A stretch of 64,000 bases of DNA from NCBI RefSeq assembly GCF_933775445.1, contig NC_065875.1, positions 25,357,555 to 25,421,554 on the forward strand, in the 5' to 3' direction. Of the stretch, positions 23,801-35,300 are shown piece by piece. This stretch comes from Argentina anserina (Eukaryota; Streptophyta; Magnoliopsida; Rosales; Rosaceae). A model generated the notes under the pieces. The model did no database searches. It had not been told where the DNA came from and was given only the letters and a program-made list of their open reading frames with translations. Every line of letters begins with the position of its first letter. Position 1 is the stretch's first letter. Position numbers and translations under genes: made by a program.

Positions 23801-24150
23801 GTCGATCGATCCCGATAAGTTTTCTTCATATAGTTGTTTTATATTGAGGCGGATTTAGTAATTACACATTCCCTTATATATATATATACATAGATGATTA
23901 TATATACATATATAACACTATAAAAGAGAAACATATAATTATGTATGACATAAACCTAAAATCACATTAATCAAATCAAATATTCGGTAAAATAAACGCA
24001 AAACGACATTATTTTATGAAAGGTTCAGTTTTTCGGTTCGGTTCGATTTCTTATGTTCCTAAACCGGAAACAAAACCAAATAATTCGGTTCAATTCAGTT
24101 TTCTCAATATCGGTTCAGTTTGTGTTCGGTTCGTTTTTGTAGGCTTCAAG
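20857..24150. mobile_element. hAT-type non-autonomous element swollen by a tandem array
   Basis: The left end TATGGGTGGAATTCGGTCC, followed by cggttccg/cggaaaccgaattgaa words, and the right part (23847-24150, ending in cggttcggttcg-rich sequence) match the two ends of the intact element at 37846-38668. Shared blocks include gaggcggatttagtaattac and cctaaaatcacattaatcaa. In place of the smaller element's middle lies a tandem array (20943-23850). The right terminus is decayed, so the TSD cannot be checked. Confidence 0.65.
20943..23850. repeat. ~505-bp tandem repeat array, about 5.5 units
   Basis: The landmark aaacga(g) just before (g)gt(c/t)cgaatt(a/g)gatgaaat occurs at 20943, 21451, 21955, 22467, 22972 and 23476, spacings 508, 504, 512, 505 and 504. 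A shortened unit follows (next landmark 23732, 256 bases). Each unit contains atcactaaatatatatactg, gtcgcttcataatgtgatag, accaaaaaagaggcgttttc and gatcttggtaatgg-like words. The recurring short minus-strand open frames (MSSIERGRNEETHLAKPRLM) are products of the repetition. Divergence between units is modest. Confidence 0.93.
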
Positions 24151-24577
24151 TTGAAGAGATCAATCAATCGATCTAGTAGTTGCTAGCTAGCACATACGCA
24201 CGTATTGTGTGTCAAATTTATAGTATATCTGTTTTTCATATATACACATATAATATGAACTGCAACAAGAATACAAGATAACGACAATCTACCGACAATG
24301 GAGATAGAATTTGTCCCGGTGATAATCAAGCAAGAAGTCATATTTTTATCAAATTCCTTCAATTAATGTTCAAATTAATCAAATATGTAATGTAATTGTC
24401 ATTTTATCATAACTAGGATGTACAACTATCGTATTCGTTTCTCGATCTAAGGATCGATAAGTCGTATTCATTTATTCGATCAAAAGTGAAACTATATTGT
24501 GCGGGGATGTCAATTTGTTTCAAATAAAAAAAAAAACATAGCACGTTTTAAAATGTACCAAATGAATATATGTTTTA

Positions 24578-26874
24578 TGTCACAACCCAAAAATTTCGAA
24601 TAATAAAAATTCGAATTCGAAACTATGAAAACTCTAAAACAATCTTAAATATATTGAAATCATCTTATAATAACAGTGTATCGAAACTGAGTCCACAACA
24701 CGATTCAGTCGACTTGAATAATACATAATCAGTTTATACCTCAGTATTATAACCAATAGAAATGTAAAATTCACTCAATCCTCACCACAAATAGAAGAAA
24801 GAAATCTTCAGAGTAAGCCATCCGAATCTGCTAATCCCGACCTACAAAACTATCCCCTACACCATCGAATTGGTGCATCGAGATTGTAAACACAAACCCG
24901 GTATGCTTTTAGCCCCGTATGAGTAAACCAACAGTATAACATACATCGCATACAAAAGAAATATGACAGATAACATTTAAAGAAAAATGTACTCATGTGA
25001 CACTGGGCAACCAATTTGTTACTCAATATTATTTAAAAATATGTGTAATCATGAAACACTGCGCAATCCATATGTTACCCAAAATTATTTAAAAACATGG
25101 GTACTCATGAGACCTAGATACCGATCCTTTACCCCTCATGCAGTATATCGACAGACACTGGGCAGCCCATATGTTACCCAATATCACTCAAAAACATGGG
25201 TACGCATGAGACCCAGATAACCCATATGTTACCCCTTATGCAGTACACAAACAGACTAGAGCTCTAACTGATCGTAACTGTCACTCGGCGAATGTTTGGT
25301 TCCGATTACTGCCAACAACGTCCGAAGACCAGAAAACATTTTAACAAGACTTAATGTTAAAACCACGTACAATATAACAATCAACACATGTTTATTGTAC
25401 TATAATCAATCGACTCGTGCACAACAATATAAATATAGTCACAACATTATAATCTCACATTTGAAATAAAACCGAAATATTATATAATATAGCAACCCAT
25501 ATATATGTATCGTATTTACCATTTTCGTACACATACACAACCCACTATATTATATAAATGTCACAGTTCACTATTTTTAATAATTCAAACATATAAGTCA
25601 CCGCCAAGGGTAAACTTGTAATTGTGAGATTTACTCACATTCACCATAGTCCATAATCATTAAAACTTTTTTAAATCATTTATTAAAATAGCGTTTCACT
25701 TACCCATGAACCGTAGACGATCAAGTTCACGTAATTTAAACCAAAACATATTTTTAGAATAATTTGTTATAAGTTAGTGATGCAACGACTATGTTAACAA
25801 CTCAAATTAAATTCAATAATTATAACACTACTTCGACCATGATGCTCATTGTGAGGTTTACTCACCTTATTTCATGCGTGCAATTTCCACGACACCGAAA
25901 ACGATTCACTCACTAGTTTGGTCGGTCACGTAATAGCATGATAAAATGCTTAGAAAACGATACGTAAAATCTCAGGTGACGATTTCAGTACAACTAAACA
26001 CTGTTCAAAATTAATGTTCATGCGCCGCCACCGTTTTCCGACCACCACTAATGACCACCAAATTTCACCACCACAATTTAAATGACATTACCAACAACTT
26101 TCTAGTTCACCACAAAGTATAATTCCGAGCCTAAACACTTCAATTTAATAAAAATCGAAAAGCCCCAATTTTAAAACATAGGATTTCTTTTCTTCGATTC
26201 TCCTAGCACAAAAAAATTTGGGTTAAATATTTTAGAGGGTTTGTAGTATGGAAGAAGACCTTCAAAATGAGATAAGAATCTCACCGATTGGTGGCCGGAA
26301 CAGGGAGATCCGGCAATGTGAAGTTCGGCGAAATGTGCACTTTTGGGGGAACTCCCAAACGAGGGCGAGATAGCGGGTGGCGCTGCCACCAATCGACATG
26401 AGACTCAGCAATCAAATGGGACCGGTTTTCTGCTCTATGGTGGCCAGACGGCGAAGATCCGACGGCCCAAAATCGGTCGCTCGGAAGGGAAAAATCTGAG
26501 ATTTTCGGGGGTGAACAGTGTCGATTCGAATTTCTGATTTTTTTTCTATTTTTCTCTTTAATTCCCCTATTTATACTATTTTCCAAAAATGTCCAAATAC
26601 CTTTTGATTCGTAATTTCTTCATACGAACTCCGATTTAGGCGTGCTGCATGTCCGCGAATTCGTATTGACGAAGTCTACGACTTTCATGAATGAAGTTTT
26701 CTGAGATTCCTAACGGATAAAAAGTCAACTCTTGACCCGTAACGATAATGTTTCTGTGTATAAATCGATCGAACACTTTCGTTTTCTCTCTCGTACTATA
26801 TAATCGGATCACCACTAATTTAAATATCTCCGAATAATAATTAGAAAATAATTATAAATTTCCGGAATATTACA
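24578..26874. mobile_element. LTR of the same family, third copy
   Basis: Begins TGTCACAACCCAAAAATTTC and ends CGGAATATTACA, about 2.3 kb. It shares the order of landmarks with the other two copies: cccctacaccatcgaattgg (24854), ttacccctcatgcagta (25121), gactagagctctaactgat, then a coding-like GC-richer segment before tttatactattttcc. The flanking bases tttta and ttttc agree at 4 of 5, a plausible decayed TSD. It is more diverged than the first two copies, hence probably older. Confidence 0.75.
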
Positions 26875-26879
26875 TTTTC

Positions 26880-28340
26880 AGACTAACCGGACTAGTCAAA
26901 TTCCAACTCTAAATGCGAAGAGACATGTTACGTTGGACTTCAACTACGTGGCTACGTATACAAGCAAAGTAATTTCTCCTAGGATTTGAAAGTTTTAAGA
27001 TTGTGCGTGTGACTATAATTAACGTCGAAAACCAGTAGTTATACAATTGGTAATTAACCTTTGTGTATCTCTCCATGGTAAGCTTCTCATTTCCATAACT
27101 TAGATTTGCTTTGAGCCACACCATCCAGAGTCCCAGACCCAGTGATCGAGTCGGTGACCATAAAATTTCGTATAAACCATTCGTAATTTCGGCCGTGTTC
27201 TTGTACTGACTCGTCATATTCAATCCCTGCTTCCTAGGGTAGATCGATCAGTGTCACGTACAGATCATAATTTTATCACCTAAATACTTTAACCTTCCGC
27301 CAAGTTATATAAATTTGAAAATGATTGACATGTGTATATGTACTTGCTGGTGAAAACAGATAGAGTACGTACAAACAGATAGATCAATATTGTGGAAACC
27401 AAGCAGGTAGCTGAAACCACAATGTCTCCCACTTAAAAATGTATAGAAAAGGGGGGGGGGGGGAGCGAGAGAGAGAGAGAGAGAGATAAAGAGAGTGAGA
27501 CTAAGCCGGAGGAATTAGAGATGGTAGATACGAAGCAGTGGAATCATGTATCACACTCCACACTCCTCGTTTGATTTGCCCCTATCAGCATTTCAGAACC
27601 ACACGAGCACAACTAACCTCATTTGTTTCTCCCTCTGCCCTAACTTCAGACCCTACTTGCTTTCCATACGATCTCCAGTACCGTAATCGTCAACCCTCTC
27701 TATATTTTCTCATCTACTCTCGATCTCTCCATCTGTTGGCTGTTGCTTACGTAATCCTCATTTCCAGAGGTGGATTCTTTACTCTATCAGGAATTAAGCG
27801 CGCTGTGACGACGACCAGCCGATTCAAGATCACCAAACCATCATATAAATGATATAATACAAAATGAAAAAAGTTGAATATGAAAATGTAAAAATCAGAA
27901 AAGAAAGAAAGAAATTTTTTAAGAGAGGTTGTTAGGGATACTTAAATGCGCATACACCCGTGAGTCAAAGCTCCTTCTCACGTGTCAGGTATATATTTCT
28001 ACCATCGCACGCTCGAAAGCTTCATCCGTCCCCTAGTTCAGTTGACATTTATTTTATATCTACATAGTTTTCTATAAATTAGGCTGATACATTTTGTTAA
28101 TATGACAAAACAAGCTTGTCCTCCATGAACATGAAGCTGATTATAGTCTGTTTCTCTGCCCAGAAAGGACATATTTGAGGTAGTTACATCCTTTAATTTC
28201 CAACTCTGTTGACTTAATTATCTTCTCTTGAAGTACTCTGATCCCCTTTTATGATATACTGATTACAGATTGATCGATCAATCACAAAAGAAAGTGCAGA
28301 AGTACCAGATAGAGATGATGATATATAGAACTTTTATGTA
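26880..28340. other. Spacer upstream of the MIR858 pair
   Basis: No coding gene recognised. A G13 run (27451-27463) and a GA run (27470-27487) lie near 27.5 kb. The open frame at 27538-27852 has no recognisable content. The pri-miRNA promoter may be here but I cannot place it. Confidence 0.4.
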
Positions 28341-28343
28341 AAT

Positions 28344-29449
28344 GGGGTGAGTAGATTCCATGCTATACTTGTCATGCGAGCAGTCCTCTCTTGGTGTTAA
28401 CCTCGCTTTCGTTGTCTGTTCGACCTTGAAAGCTATTTAATTTTGATTGCATAAAAACCCTAGCTAGATCTGCCGGATTTTCTGATCGACCATCTCAACT
28501 AATCATTCTTAATTGGCGTGGATGATATTACAAAGAACATAAGTTCACTCAGAAATTAATGAACAAAGGATCATGCTTGCTTCTTGTTTTTTAACAAACT
28601 ACACAGAATTTTTGTATCCGCATGAATTAATATTTTCTTTTAACTTCAGGGTATTATCTGAATTTCGGTCATTCCACGCATGAAATTCGTGTGATATATA
28701 ACTATGACTTCAATTATAGTTTCAATTTGCATGAAATGCGTGTGTGTGTGTCTATAAATATCAATGTATGTGCTATATATGTGTGTATGTTTATAGGAAC
28801 TTTATAAAAGTACGTACAGTAGATTTGTAGACGAATACCACCGTCTGGTATAGAGAGCTTTGCATGTGACTTTCAGTTTCACTGAGAATTCGCAAGAAAA
28901 CAGTTTGATTTTTGGATATAGTACTGACATGCATGAGAAAATCTGTCTCCAGGGTTATCAATTTTCATTTAATTGATAAAATCATGTATTTGTTACCTAG
29001 ATCATAATGCTGTGTATTTAGGTCAAGTCGAATACATGATTGTTTTCGTATTTCAAGTCATGATCATTATTGAATGAATAGATACATGTCACAGACCGGC
29101 CAATCCATAAAAAGCGAGGGATAACAGGTGAGACAGAATATTAAGGTTAATTAATTAACTATGAAATTTAATAAGCTTATAAGCTAAGCTGATCGAGTTA
29201 GCTTTCCGATCCCAACTCATCAATTAAAATCATGTCAGCGACATGTAACTGGAGCTGATTGAACATATCATATATGTATTAATGTATACGTATATATGTC
29301 TACACGCACACACGTACATGATCGAGGTAATTACTAATTAGAATGAATGTATGTTAATCCGTCGAGTTCAAGGTCGATCTGGCAACGAATGTAAGGTCTA
29401 TGAAAGGGACTGTTCACTTGACAAGGGTTTGCATGGAATTTGGCACCCC
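28344..29449 (+). ncRNA. MIR858: MIR858 precursor 1 (long-loop hairpin)
   Basis: Mature miR858 lies at 28407-28427 and begins TTTCGTTGTCTGTTCGACCT, identical to Arabidopsis miR858 as I remember it. miR858 silences R2R3-MYB genes of flavonoid and cell-wall control. The opposite strand of the duplex is at about 29370-29392 (aaggtcgatctggcaacgaa), 942 bases downstream. Pairing continues well below the miRNA: gattccatgc (28354-28363) with gcatggaatt, cttgtcatgcgagcagtcc with ggactgttcacttgacaag, and ggggtg (28344-28349) with cacccc (29444-29449). So the arms of about 85 nt are real, with a loop ten times longer than usual. Whether the loop is spliced or cleaved as is cannot be told. Strand follows the miRNA. 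Confidence 0.9.
28407..28427 (+). ncRNA. miR858: Mature miR858 (21 nt), precursor 1
   Basis: 21 nt starting TTTCGTTGTCTGTTCGACCT and ending in T. The complement encodes the GRTDNE part of the MYB R3 repeat, the usual target site. Confidence 0.92.
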
Positions 29450-29874
29450 ACCTTCAATTTTACGTACCACCGTACGTACATATATGTCTTCAGCTAGAAA
29501 TTAAGGTGTTCGCGATCGATATATATAGAATACAAACATGCGTACTTGTTTGTTTGTAGTCACTTATATATGTCTGTTGTATAAGGAAAATTAAGAAATT
29601 AAAGATACCAAATGGCTACTGGTATATAAAGCATCAAATCTGATCACCTTGGATAGCATGCAGGGGCGGAGTACACTAGGGCCAAAATTCATACTTGTGA
29701 AATTGAATGTAATGGCCCCCTTCATATATGTTGTTTGGCTCCGCCACTGCTAGCATGAAATACAAGCAATCTGGAGTTAAGGTTAATTTCCTGACAAATT
29801 TTCCTTCAAATGCAAGTATGAATTAAATTATTCAATGTCCGGATGATTGGACGACGAAGCTAATTAAGTTTCTC

Positions 29875-29907
<33 letters not shown>

Positions 29908-30230
29908 GACGTCCGGTCATCTGGATTCATCCGTTCTAGCGCCAGCGATGCGCGACGACGGCATGGATGGTGCCGGTTGTGCTCCTTCCCTTCCCGCGCT
30001 CATGTATGTGCCGATCGAAATTCAAGCACCGGCGTACGGAGGCCGGAGTCCAAAAATTTCAAGTTTCTAGGCACCGTGCCGAAATTTCTAGATTTCAACC
30101 GCCGTGGGCCGGCGCTGGAGCTCCGGCTGACACAGACATGAGCGTCATGAAGGAGGAGTACAACCGGCACCATCCGCGGGTCGCTGGCGCCGAAACGGAG
30201 GAATCGAGACAGTCTAGACATCCGGAGCTG
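29908..30230. mobile_element. Fold-back element, ~320 bp, between the two MIR858 loci
   Basis: The left arm gcgccagcgatgcgcgacga...ggatggtgccggttgtgctcc matches the right arm read on the minus strand (gcgccagcgacccgcggatg, then gtgccggttgtactcc). Because of this, both strands encode near-identical peptides beginning MVPVVLL; neither is a gene. The core shares gaaatttc and ccgccgtgggccg(g/a)cgctg with the element at 5519-5842. A (TA)n run (29880-29906) flanks it on the left. Confidence 0.7.
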
Positions 30231-31410
30231 AGAATTTATGTATATATATATATTTTGGCTGATATATTAGACTAATTATGAAACAAACCACGTCAGGAAG
30301 AGCCGAAGAGAGGAACGAAGTTCCCAGATTGGAGCTCAAAAATAGTGTTTGCAGGTAACTCCGTTAATGATCCACTGATCCACTGATCGATCACTCTTTG
30401 TTCCATTGTTCAGATGTATGGAGTCCACGCATATGATAATGAAAACACAACTCCGTTAATTCAGCATATACCTTCAGCTAAATTAAATTCTTCTTAATAT
30501 TTAATGTACGTATATGCATGAATTTCAGAAGAAAAAAAAAGGATTAGTTAGTCCAAGTCATGGAGGTGATCGACAGCACGGTGAGGTTTACATGGTATTA
30601 TAATAATAATAAAATCGTCTGGACTCACCCAAAGTAGGATAAAAACAAAAAACAAAACACTGAGTTAGGAATCCCGGCCAATCAGACGATCAGTATTTGT
30701 AATCCACGAATAGTCGTACGTACGTATATATTATGGGCACCGGCCCCATCACGTTTAACGAAATCGCCGTTCAAGATCATATACTTGGTGTAACAGTAAT
30801 TCTGAATTAATCAAAATCGTAGAGCAATCAATCAATCAATCAATCTAGCTATATATATTGACAACTATAATTACCAATCAATTTAGCTATGTCAATGATC
30901 GTCACGTGTAAGAATTTAGCTGGTAAGAAAGAAGCGTGAAGAAGTCGCACGCTTAAGCAACTTGATGGAACAACTTGAGAACAAAAGAAAGCTCCTTTCC
31001 TTCTTATCTCTTTTTAATTACAGTAAAATCTAACCTACAAATCAGTATATATAGAAGATATAGCATATAGATCCCTCATCCCTTGCACCAACTAGCTACG
31101 CAGGCGGCGCGGCAGGTCTAGCCTCCGGCTCTGAGAACAGGTTCTTTCCTCTTCTGTTAATCCTTAATTTCTTCCTTTGGGGCTGTTCTCATGTTAATTT
31201 GTCCTTGAATCAATAGAGATATGTACAAATACTGATATATATGAATCTTACTGATATGTGTGTCTATGTGTTTGATTTTAGCTCTTTCAGATAAATTATG
31301 ATACTGGAAAGTCCCGGCCGTCTGGGGAAGAAGAAGAAGAATCGAGGGCAGAACAGTAAGAACATGCCTCAATTAAGATATGTGGAAGTTTTCACAGGAA
31401 GAACGAAAGA

Positions 31411-31419
31411 TATATATAG
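31411..31419 (+). promoter_or_regulatory. Candidate TATA box upstream of MIR858 precursor 2
   Basis: TATATATAG about 40 bases before the hairpin base. AT-rich context makes this a weak call. Confidence 0.25.
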
Positions 31420-31452
31420 CAAGCATGAACGATGAACTACAAGGCCGGGTGA

Positions 31453-32334
31453 GTGGATTCCATGCTATTCTTGTCAAATGAGCAGTCCTTCTGCAAATTA
31501 GTCTTAGTTTCGTTGTCTGTTCGACCTGAATTCTGCTTCTATGTATATATGGTGAGGTACTAGACTAGTTAATTAGACTACTGAGAAACCCTAAACTTAG
31601 ATCGAAGTACGTCCTGGTGAATACTATACCAGGAGTACGCATGCCGGATCAAAGATAGAATCCTGGAATAACGTTCTAATTCCAGTTTTGTAGGCTTCTA
31701 ATTCTCTCGATTATGACAGATGCATCTTGAAGCAAAGTTTGTTTTGTTGTGACCACACGTACACTGGTGGTGAAAGACACTACGTTTTGGGATCGCAGTT
31801 AATTAAGAGTTCTACCAGCAACCATAATTAAATTAACCAATTAGACAGTAGTGGTTGGGTCAGAATTAACTTTAGAAAGAAAGCAAGAGGGGTTGGGTGA
31901 TTCCCGGTTCTTATAACTTGACTTCTCCAGCGGCTAACAAAGAAAGCCAGAGCTTAGCTAATTCTCTTGTTACAATTTTCTTTTGGATCCTTAGGAAATT
32001 AGGGTTTAAGTTTATGCACTTTGTCCTTGGTTAATTGCAGTTCTTTTAGTTGATGGCTATTTGATTAGAATTCGAAATACAAACCTAGCCTTAGGATATA
32101 ATTGAAGCCATGGCTGTCTTTCCGAGAATGAGGCAAGGCCAGATTCCTCGATGACGTTCCTTGCAGCTAACTTAATTGGCCAGATATTATTTGTTCAGTA
32201 CGTTAACGTACTTGTACAAGTTTGGTTAGATATTGGATCTGTATAATGTTGATAGTTTAGGTTGGACAGACATCGAATCTGAGGTTTCAGCAAAGTGACT
32301 GTTCTTTTGACAAGGAATTGCATGGAATTTAACA
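31453..32334 (+). ncRNA. MIR858: MIR858 precursor 2 (long-loop hairpin)
   Basis: The miRNA lies at 31508-31528 (TTTCGTTGTCTGTTCGACCT followed by G), the variant ending in CCTGA-type sequence seen in other species. The star side is at about 32258-32280 (taggttggacagacatcgaa), leaving a loop of about 730 nt. The lower stem pairs gattccatgctattcttgtc (31456-31475) with gacaaggaattgcatggaat, and aaatgagcagtcc with gactgttctttt-type sequence. The layout matches precursor 1 three kilobases upstream on the same strand, including atg(c/a)gagcagtcc, so the two are tandem duplicates. Their loops share little that I can see. Confidence 0.9.
31508..31528 (+). ncRNA. miR858: Mature miR858 (21 nt), precursor 2
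   Basis: Differs from the first copy only at its last base (G instead of T). Confidence 0.9.
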
Positions 32335-32339
32335 TCCAA

Positions 32340-35300
32340 TTAATATTACTTAATCGAGTTCCCATCTGCGCGCCTCATCTCTTCAGATCGTCTGTCGATC
32401 ATATCCTTGATCTTCACCGAAGTAAAGGTACATGCCTAATTAGAGAAGCCGTGCATCACAAAGGTAAAACTGTCACCAACCTTTCTAATACTCGATCTCT
32501 CTCTATATATATATGACATGCATGTTTAATTACCTGTAGCGCCTGCGCGCTATCAGTGCTATGACAATTGATTGTAGGAAGAAGGAACATGCAGCCGGAA
32601 CGACTAACCATATTTACAGGTAAGATGAAGCAAAATCGGACGATACAAGCACGTACGTAGTCTTCTCTTAAGCAAGATGAAGCTACCAAGCGCAGCTGCT
32701 GGATCAACTCTCTCTTTCCAGAAGTGATGTGCTCCAAACGGCGGTGCATTTTAGATCGAAGAAAAGGAGCTAGCATGTAATGAAATGTACGTACGTATAC
32801 TTCATTGTTTTCCACCATGCTGCAGCGTCCCACAAGTCTACCAAAGAGAAAGTAATTCTTTTGCGGGCTGTGAGGACTTGCAAGCCCTGGATCATGCATG
32901 CATGAGGAACTTGTAATTCCAAAACAAAGACACTTCAAATTTGAGCATGCACTCTAGTAGAGTGGTTTGTCACTTCATGATAAGTTTAAAAACTAAAAAA
33001 GTGGTATGTCACTAGTTTCTAATAGCTAGTGAATAGATCATCAAGTTATAGTTTTCTAGTTTATACAACAGTTTTCGAGTAATGTAACAGCCCGGCCTAT
33101 CTTCATCGCAAAAATGAGAGAAATATGTTTAGATTCTAGCATTGTATGAGATCTCTCATCAGGGATACAACATAATACATATTGTAATCTTGATTATTTT
33201 CTTGTTACGATTCTTATGTATTAAACAAAAATGAGTGTGAAACTATGTATTACATTTTAAAGAGTGTCATTTTCACCTCTTAATATGTAAATAGACTAAT
33301 TAACTATGATTTTTATTTTCAGAAATGACATTATTGTACAAGATCGATGGTGCTATCGCACACGCTTTTTCTCTATTCACACAACTCATCATCCCATGTA
33401 TATATGAACAACAAAAACATAATAGGATGCATATAACATTTAAAGGGAGCAAAAACTATAGAAAAATAACACAATGCATCTCTAGTAGGATTTGAGTTGT
33501 GGAGATTGTAAATGTAAATATAACAATAAATTAATAATTATGGTTCGCCTAAGTATTGAGAGAAAATTTCCTTAAAAAAAGTATTGAGAGAAAAATTAAA
33601 CTGAGGTAAAAATAGGTCTAAACTCCTAATTAATAATCAAAATACATGCATACTAAAACAAAATAAGCATCTGCAAAATTTCTAGTATCGCATAGGAAAC
33701 AAATCACAACATTTAATCTACGTATTTAAAAAAAATCACTTAAATCTACGTGAATAATTAAGAATATAAAAGCCTAATCGAAGTTGAAAATGCTCTAATG
33801 TTGCTGCCAAGAGAGCAACTTAGAGAGCCTAAACAAGAAATTAATATTGATAATTTGATGCTCAGATAGCCAGATTCGTTTGTTTGATCGATATAAAGGT
33901 GGTTGGGTGCTTCGCCAACTAATACGCAATATATGTTTAGTGAATACAATTCAGAAATTATTGACAACATGCAACTAGAATTGTCATCTATGGTAGATTT
34001 GAAGGTTTGATTGGTGATTTTGAAAGCTGTCTTTTTTTTTCCTGATGAAGTTCGACGTTGTTGGTGGTAGCAACATGACCACTACCAGGCCCCACGGACC
34101 TGTCCCATGAGCCCAGGGCCAGCGAGTGAGAGCTCGAGACCAGACCCATCAGATCCAACTATACAGGGAAAATTCTATTATGCAGACAAATCCTACTATA
34201 TAGTCCGAAGTCCGAACAGTATATGCAAGAGATGTATGAGCAAGAAACATGTTAAAGGACCTCAGTCCCACAGTATATGCAAGTTGATTGTTTGGTAAAC
34301 TGACTTATATAAGTGACTCTTAGTAGCAGAAGTCATACAATAGCGTTTGATAAACTCAAACGGACTTACGCTTTTAATTTGTCAAATGATCAATTTGGAC
34401 TTGTAAGATAAATGATTTTATTGTAAAGTAATGTTTCATATTATTAATATTGGATGGTTTTAAAATTTATTAATTCAATATATTCTTAACATTACAAGTT
34501 GATTTTGATTATGTAACTACATAATAATCCGTTTGTGTACTTTGATCTTACCACAAGAGTTTTGGGACTCATGTTATATGAGAGAGATATTCATAAATAA
34601 TACAAACTTGCATTGATTATATTCCTATCCACAATGAAGAACATAAGAATACATATATGATATTCTCTTTTAGCTTTTTCAAATACATAAATTATATTGA
34701 TTCAAGATTAGTATATATTTAGTTTGACATGAATCATTGGTCTCCAATTAAAATACAACCACTTATGCTATATACATTTGTAACACTAGAGGTTGGAAGT
34801 GTTATTTCTTTCCCAACACATAAAATACAAAATATGCATTGTCTTTTTATGCAACATGCAAATTGAGCAGCCAATTCATATGCTCACTAAATATTAAAAC
34901 AAAAACCACAAACATTTTAACAAAAAGAAGATGACTGAAATATTAAGTTTCAAAACACAACCATCATGATGACCTAGGATATGAGCATAAACATCAGTGA
35001 ATGCGCCCCCTCTGTCAATGCAAAATATGAGCTTGTTGGCATCGGCACTCCGCATTTCTATGGTAACAGCTCAAAGTTGAAATGTTCTTATTACGAAAAC
35101 TGCAGTATGTGACAAAAGAAACGATCAATTTCCACTGATAACTTCATCATGCAATGAATCAAAATAATTGATTAGTATCAACAAAATATATGCAATCATC
35201 CTCCCTGTAAGAAAATTATAAATAAATAGAAAAATCACAAATGATTAGTTCCTCGATGCAACTCCATTACTGTGTTATTCTACTATACATGAGCCAAAAG

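Noticed and set aside
20943..23850. Regular repeats as a possible CRISPR or centromeric satellite
   Set aside because: Unit is ~505 bp without unique spacers, and the context is eukaryotic. With five units inside a transposon it is not a centromere array.
26909..27223. A 104-residue minus-strand open frame
   Set aside because: AT-rich, no motif, no splice partners; indistinguishable from chance.
29967..30275. Two open frames on opposite strands with nearly the same start (MVPVVLL)
   Set aside because: Produced by the inverted arms of a fold-back element.
32456..32938. A 160-residue minus-strand open frame
   Set aside because: No recognisable domain, antisense to the region just after MIR858 precursor 2, Cys/His-rich by chance composition; no start context or homologous neighbour.
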